Origin: Alcaligenes pakistanensis | Lineage (GTDB): Bacteria; Pseudomonadota; Gammaproteobacteria; Burkholderiales; Burkholderiaceae_B | Length of the DNA: 64,000 nucleotides | Assembly: GCF_014652815.1 (NCBI RefSeq) | Contig: NZ_BMZN01000001.1 | Location: 914,888-978,887 of the forward strand | Direction: 5' to 3' | In this document: in pieces, positions 61,190 through 64,000 of the stretch | How positions within the stretch are numbered: position 1 is the first letter of the stretch | Layout: each line of letters opens with the position of its first letter | Program-made: the position numbers and the translations under genes | The notes under the pieces: model-generated | Seen by the model: only the letters and a program-made list of their open reading frames with translations | The model's database searches: none | Told to the model about the DNA's origin: nothing

Positions 61190-62594
61190 AGAATTGCTTG
61201 AACTGAGCGTCATTGATCTGGCAGAAAAATTGCGCAGCAAAGCCGTCTCCCCGGTCGAAGTCACCGACAACCTGTTGAGCTACATCGAGCAGTCCAACAA
61301 ACAGACCAACGCCTATATTTCGATTACGGCCGAAGGGGCCCGAAAGAGCGCCAAACAAGCCGAGCAAGACATCATGGGCGGGAAGTACAAAGGCGTCTTT
61401 CACGGCGTGCCCCTGGCACTGAAAGACAATATTTACTTTGCGAACGAGGTCACCACCATGGCCTCCAAGATTCACAAAGACTTTGTCTCCAAAGACGATG
61501 CTACCGTGGCCACCAAGCTGCGCGATGCCGGGGTGATCTTCACCGGCAAGCTGAACATGCACGAATACGCCTGGGGCATCGACAATAACAACCCGCACTT
61601 TGGTGCCGTCCACAACCCCTGGAATGCCGACCGTGTGCCCGGTGGCTCCAGCGGTGGATCAGGTGCCGCCGTGGCCTCCCACAGCTCCTACAACACCCTG
61701 GGTACTGATACCGCCGGTTCCATCCGTATCCCATCGGCCGCTTGCGGTATCGTCGGCCTGAAACCCACCCACGGCCGCGTCAGCAAATTCGGCGTCTACC
61801 CCCTGGCCTGGACGCTGGACCACGTCGGCCCCATGTCCAAGACCGTGGCAGATGCTGCCGCCATGCTGGAAGTGATTGCTGGTTTTGACCCCCGCGACCC
61901 CACCTGCGCCAACGTGCCCGTCGGCTCCTACCTGAGCGCTCTGAACGGCAACGTCAAAGGACTGCGCATCGGCATCATCGAAGACTACTTCTTCAAAAAC
62001 GTGGACTCAGGTATTGAAAAAGTCATCCGCGACCGCCTGACCGACCTGGAAAAACAAGGCGCCACCATCGTTCCCCTGAAAGTGCCCGCACTGCGCCACT
62101 CCGAATGGGCCGAACTGGCGGTCAGCCTGACCGAAGCCGCGACCATCCACCACCAGGACCTGATCAAACGCCCCGACGACTTTGGTGGCGACATCCGCTT
62201 CCTGTTTGAACTGGGCGAACTGTTCAGCGGTATCGACTACCTGCAAGCCCAGCAAGTTCGCCGTGCCCTGAAGCAGCAATTCACCGCTACCTTCAAAGAC
62301 GTAGACGTCATCATCGCCCCCACCCTGCCTTGCCAGGTTCCAAACATCGGCACCGATACTGTCAACATCAACGGCAAAACCCTGGACTTCATCGACGAAG
62401 GCATCCGCTTTACCGGCCCAAGCAACCTGACCGGTCTGCCGGCCGTCACGGTGCCCGCCGGTATCTCCGACGGCATGCCCGTAGGCCTGCAAATCATCGG
62501 CCCCGCCTTTGAGGAAGCCCGCATCCTGAACGTGGCTTACGCCGTGGAAAACATGAAACCACTGGCAGGACACCAACCCGTTCTGAAACCTTAA
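61182..62594 (+). CDS. Amidase signature family hydrolase (GatA/AtzE-like)
   Basis: The 470-residue protein has the Ser-Ser-Lys catalytic set: Lys81 in PLALKDNI, cis-Ser in GGSSGGSGAAV (residues 154-164) and Ser180 in TDTAGSIRIPS. The nucleophile motif is DTAGS instead of the common DTGGS. The signature SSGGSGAAVASHSSYNTLGTDTAGSIRIPSAACGIVGLKPTHGRVSKFGVYPLAWTLDHVGP is complete. Its closest recognisable layout is a two-part enzyme with an AtzG-like partner, so it probably hydrolyses an amide, not a tRNA amidation step (no gatB nearby). The substrate is unknown. Codon use is strongly biased toward C-ending codons, suggesting high expression. Confidence 0.9.
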   Translation: MNKELLELSVIDLAEKLRSKAVSPVEVTDNLLSYIEQSNKQTNAYISITAEGARKSAKQAEQDIMGGKYKGVFHGVPLALKDNIYFANEVTTMASKIHKDFVSKDDATVATKLRDAGVIFTGKLNMHEYAWGIDNNNPHFGAVHNPWNADRVPGGSSGGSGAAVASHSSYNTLGTDTAGSIRIPSAACGIVGLKPTHGRVSKFGVYPLAWTLDHVGPMSKTVADAAAMLEVIAGFDPRDPTCANVPVGSYLSALNGNVKGLRIGIIEDYFFKNVDSGIEKVIRDRLTDLEKQGATIVPLKVPALRHSEWAELAVSLTEAATIHHQDLIKRPDDFGGDIRFLFELGELFSGIDYLQAQQVRRALKQQFTATFKDVDVIIAPTLPCQVPNIGTDTVNINGKTLDFIDEGIRFTGPSNLTGLPAVTVPAGISDGMPVGLQIIGPAFEEARILNVAYAVENMKPLAGHQPVLKP

Positions 62595-62601
62595 GCACTA
62601 C

Positions 62602-62638
62602 CCGGCCTCTCCTGTATTGCATAGGCAGGTGGGGCCGG
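62602..62638 (+). terminator. Probable terminator of the amidase operon
   Basis: CCGGCC (62602-62607) pairs with GGCCGG (62633-62638), with CCTG/CAGG inside. A T-run is short (GGTTC), so termination is likely but not certain. Confidence 0.5.
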
Positions 62639-62774
62639 TTCACTACGTTAAATCACAAGCCAACGGTCTAGATCTAAGCATCTTGACCCATATGCCTATG
62701 TCTCATACGGCGAGAGGGTCACCACATGTTCAGAAGATCAGTCCCTTGACCTCGTCCTTACCATTCAAAAGCAT

Positions 62775-64000
62775 TCATCTTTGTAGGTCCAGACAAGCAA
62801 ACACTCTTTCAGTCAAATGCGCCACATTCAAGCGCGTCCTACACCTGAAATCTGCATCAACGGCAAACGCATCCCCAGGCATTAACAGCACCCCCTGTTG
62901 CTCCAGCCGCGCGATATAGGCTGACAGATCCGGCAAATCAGGATGCCCCACCCATAAAAACATTCCCCCCTGTGCCTGCACATCAAACACCCAGCCATAC
63001 TGCGCCAATACCTTCTGAGCAATGTGCTGATGCGCCATCAACTGACGCTGAATTGCCTGCGTATGCTTGGCATAGGTTCCATCGGCCAAAATCGTATTCA
63101 CAAAGCGCTCACAGAACCCCGGTACAGCCACACTGGTAAGCAGTTTCAAGCGCAGCAAAGGCTCCAGCAACTGCGGCCCGCAAACCAAATACCCGATCCG
63201 CAAAGAAGCAGACAAGGACTTGGAGAAACTGCCTATATAAACAACATGCCCAAAGTCATCCAAAGCAGCAAAAGTCTGCCGCACGCCAGGAAAGAAATCT
63301 CCGTAAACATCATCCTCAACAATCAGAAAATCATGCTCCACCGCGCGCTTGAGCACAGCAAATGCGACCTTGGCGCTTAAGCCCCCGCCTGTCGGATTAT
63401 GAAAGGTGCTATTGCAGAAAAAGGCCCGTATTTTATGCGTCTGCAAAATCTGATCCAGGGCTGCTACATCCGGCCCGTCCGCCAAGCGCGGCACCCCAAT
63501 CGGCACGCCGCCACATAAACGAATCAGCTGGATCAGATTGCTGCTGCAAGGCTCATCCACAAGCACAGCGTCGCCCTGGCTAATCCAGGTCCGGGAAATC
63601 AAATCCAGCGCCTCGGTAGCGCCCAACGTCGTCAAAATCTGCTGCGGAGAAACCTCGATCGACGTAGTTTGACGCAACAAGATGGACAGCTGCTTACGCA
63701 AGGGCAGGTAGCCTTGAATATCTCCATATTCCACCAGCCCACTACGCCCCGAACGCGCTGTCTTGCGTATTGCTTTGGCTAAAGCATCAGTATCGCGCCA
63801 AGGCAAAGGCAGCCAACCGCAGCCCAACTTACATTGCTCCGGCTTGGCCTGCAGCAATTTGAGCAAGGGGTCCAAAGGCGCTTCCGAAGACAAGATAGGG
63901 AGCTGCTCCTTTAAAGCGCTCCAGCGAGCCACAAAATAGCCACGTCCTTGATGAGCTTCCAACATCCCTTCACCCACCAGACGGGTGTACACGCTGACGA
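62775..64000 (-). CDS. MocR-type regulator (GntR helix-turn-helix plus aminotransferase domain), partial
   Basis: The frame continues past the window end; only the last part of the winged helix (VYTRLVGEGMLEAHQGRGYFV) is present. The aminotransferase class I domain of about 340 residues includes TTLGATEALDLISRTW, FFCNSTFHNPTGGGLS, VEDDVYGDFFPG and the PLP lysine in GSFSKSLSASLRIGYLV. MocR proteins regulate PLP, GABA, taurine or amine genes. It is convergent with the amidase operon. The lysine is present, so PLP binding is likely. Confidence 0.9.
   Translation of the reverse strand, partial: VSVYTRLVGEGMLEAHQGRGYFVARWSALKEQLPILSSEAPLDPLLKLLQAKPEQCKLGCGWLPLPWRDTDALAKAIRKTARSGRSGLVEYGDIQGYLPLRKQLSILLRQTTSIEVSPQQILTTLGATEALDLISRTWISQGDAVLVDEPCSSNLIQLIRLCGGVPIGVPRLADGPDVAALDQILQTHKIRAFFCNSTFHNPTGGGLSAKVAFAVLKRAVEHDFLIVEDDVYGDFFPGVRQTFAALDDFGHVVYIGSFSKSLSASLRIGYLVCGPQLLEPLLRLKLLTSVAVPGFCERFVNTILADGTYAKHTQAIQRQLMAHQHIAQKVLAQYGWVFDVQAQGGMFLWVGHPDLPDLSAYIARLEQQGVLLMPGDAFAVDADFRCRTRLNVAHLTERVFACLDLQR

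Noticed and set aside
1-64000. Prophage, insertion sequences, CRISPR array or integrated island
   Set aside because: No integrase, transposase, terminal repeats or spaced direct repeats were seen; the tRNA cluster shows no attachment-type duplication beyond the two whole tRNA-Gly genes.

Overview
The window looks like chromosomal DNA of a beta-proteobacterium of the family Alcaligenaceae, most likely Alcaligenes or a close relative. This is inferred from the gene order hrcA-hemH-grpE-dnaK-dnaJ next to nadK-recN, from the divergent fur/bamE pair followed by dapB, and from the protein sequences themselves. No phage, transposase, IS element, CRISPR array or rRNA was seen.

Positions 1-11.4 kb are a conserved housekeeping block. 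It holds the tail of an M16 peptidase, then on the minus strand the heat-shock set (hrcA, hemH, grpE, dnaK, dnaJ) with two excellent sigma-32 promoters, and on the plus strand nadK and recN, fur divergent from bamE, and dapB.

Positions 11.4-19.1 kb hold a probable catabolic cluster: a fatty-acid-hydroxylase-type membrane protein, a GntR regulator, an alpha/beta hydrolase translationally coupled to an iron-type alcohol dehydrogenase, and an MFS carrier. Near-identical 13-bp inverted repeats sit in two of its promoters. A decayed 3' end of a dctA-type transporter, a second GntR gene and murB follow. Positions 19.4-19.8 kb are a tRNA-Gly, tRNA-Cys, tRNA-Gly cluster.

Positions 19.8-38.7 kb are accessory: a GMC oxidoreductase with a divergent AraC regulator, a large lipase-like lipoprotein, a TetR-controlled tripartite drug efflux operon, a MarR-MFS pair, a DinB protein, and an iron-uptake group (TonB receptor, Bcr-type MFS, PchR-like AraC regulator) with Fur-box-like sites.

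Positions 38.8-44.4 kb encode a membrane formate dehydrogenase (fdoGHI-fdhE) that carries cysteine instead of selenocysteine. A periplasmic esterase with a strong Fur-box match and a DUF4153 membrane protein follow. Positions 47.7-55.3 kb form a minus-strand operon (SSADH-like aldehyde dehydrogenase, Liv-type ABC importer, iron-type alcohol dehydrogenase) with a divergent IclR gene. Its enzyme pair would fit uptake and oxidation of 4-hydroxybutyrate or a similar compound.

Positions 56.4-64 kb hold an MFS exporter under a divergent MerR-type promoter, the RNA helicase dbpA, an unknown protein, a small AtzG/DUF4089-like protein with a partner amidase, and a MocR-type regulator cut by the window end. 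The amidase pair is preceded by a compact structured leader ending in a strong intrinsic terminator. This candidate riboswitch or attenuator, together with the two-part amidase, is the most interesting possible undescribed system here.
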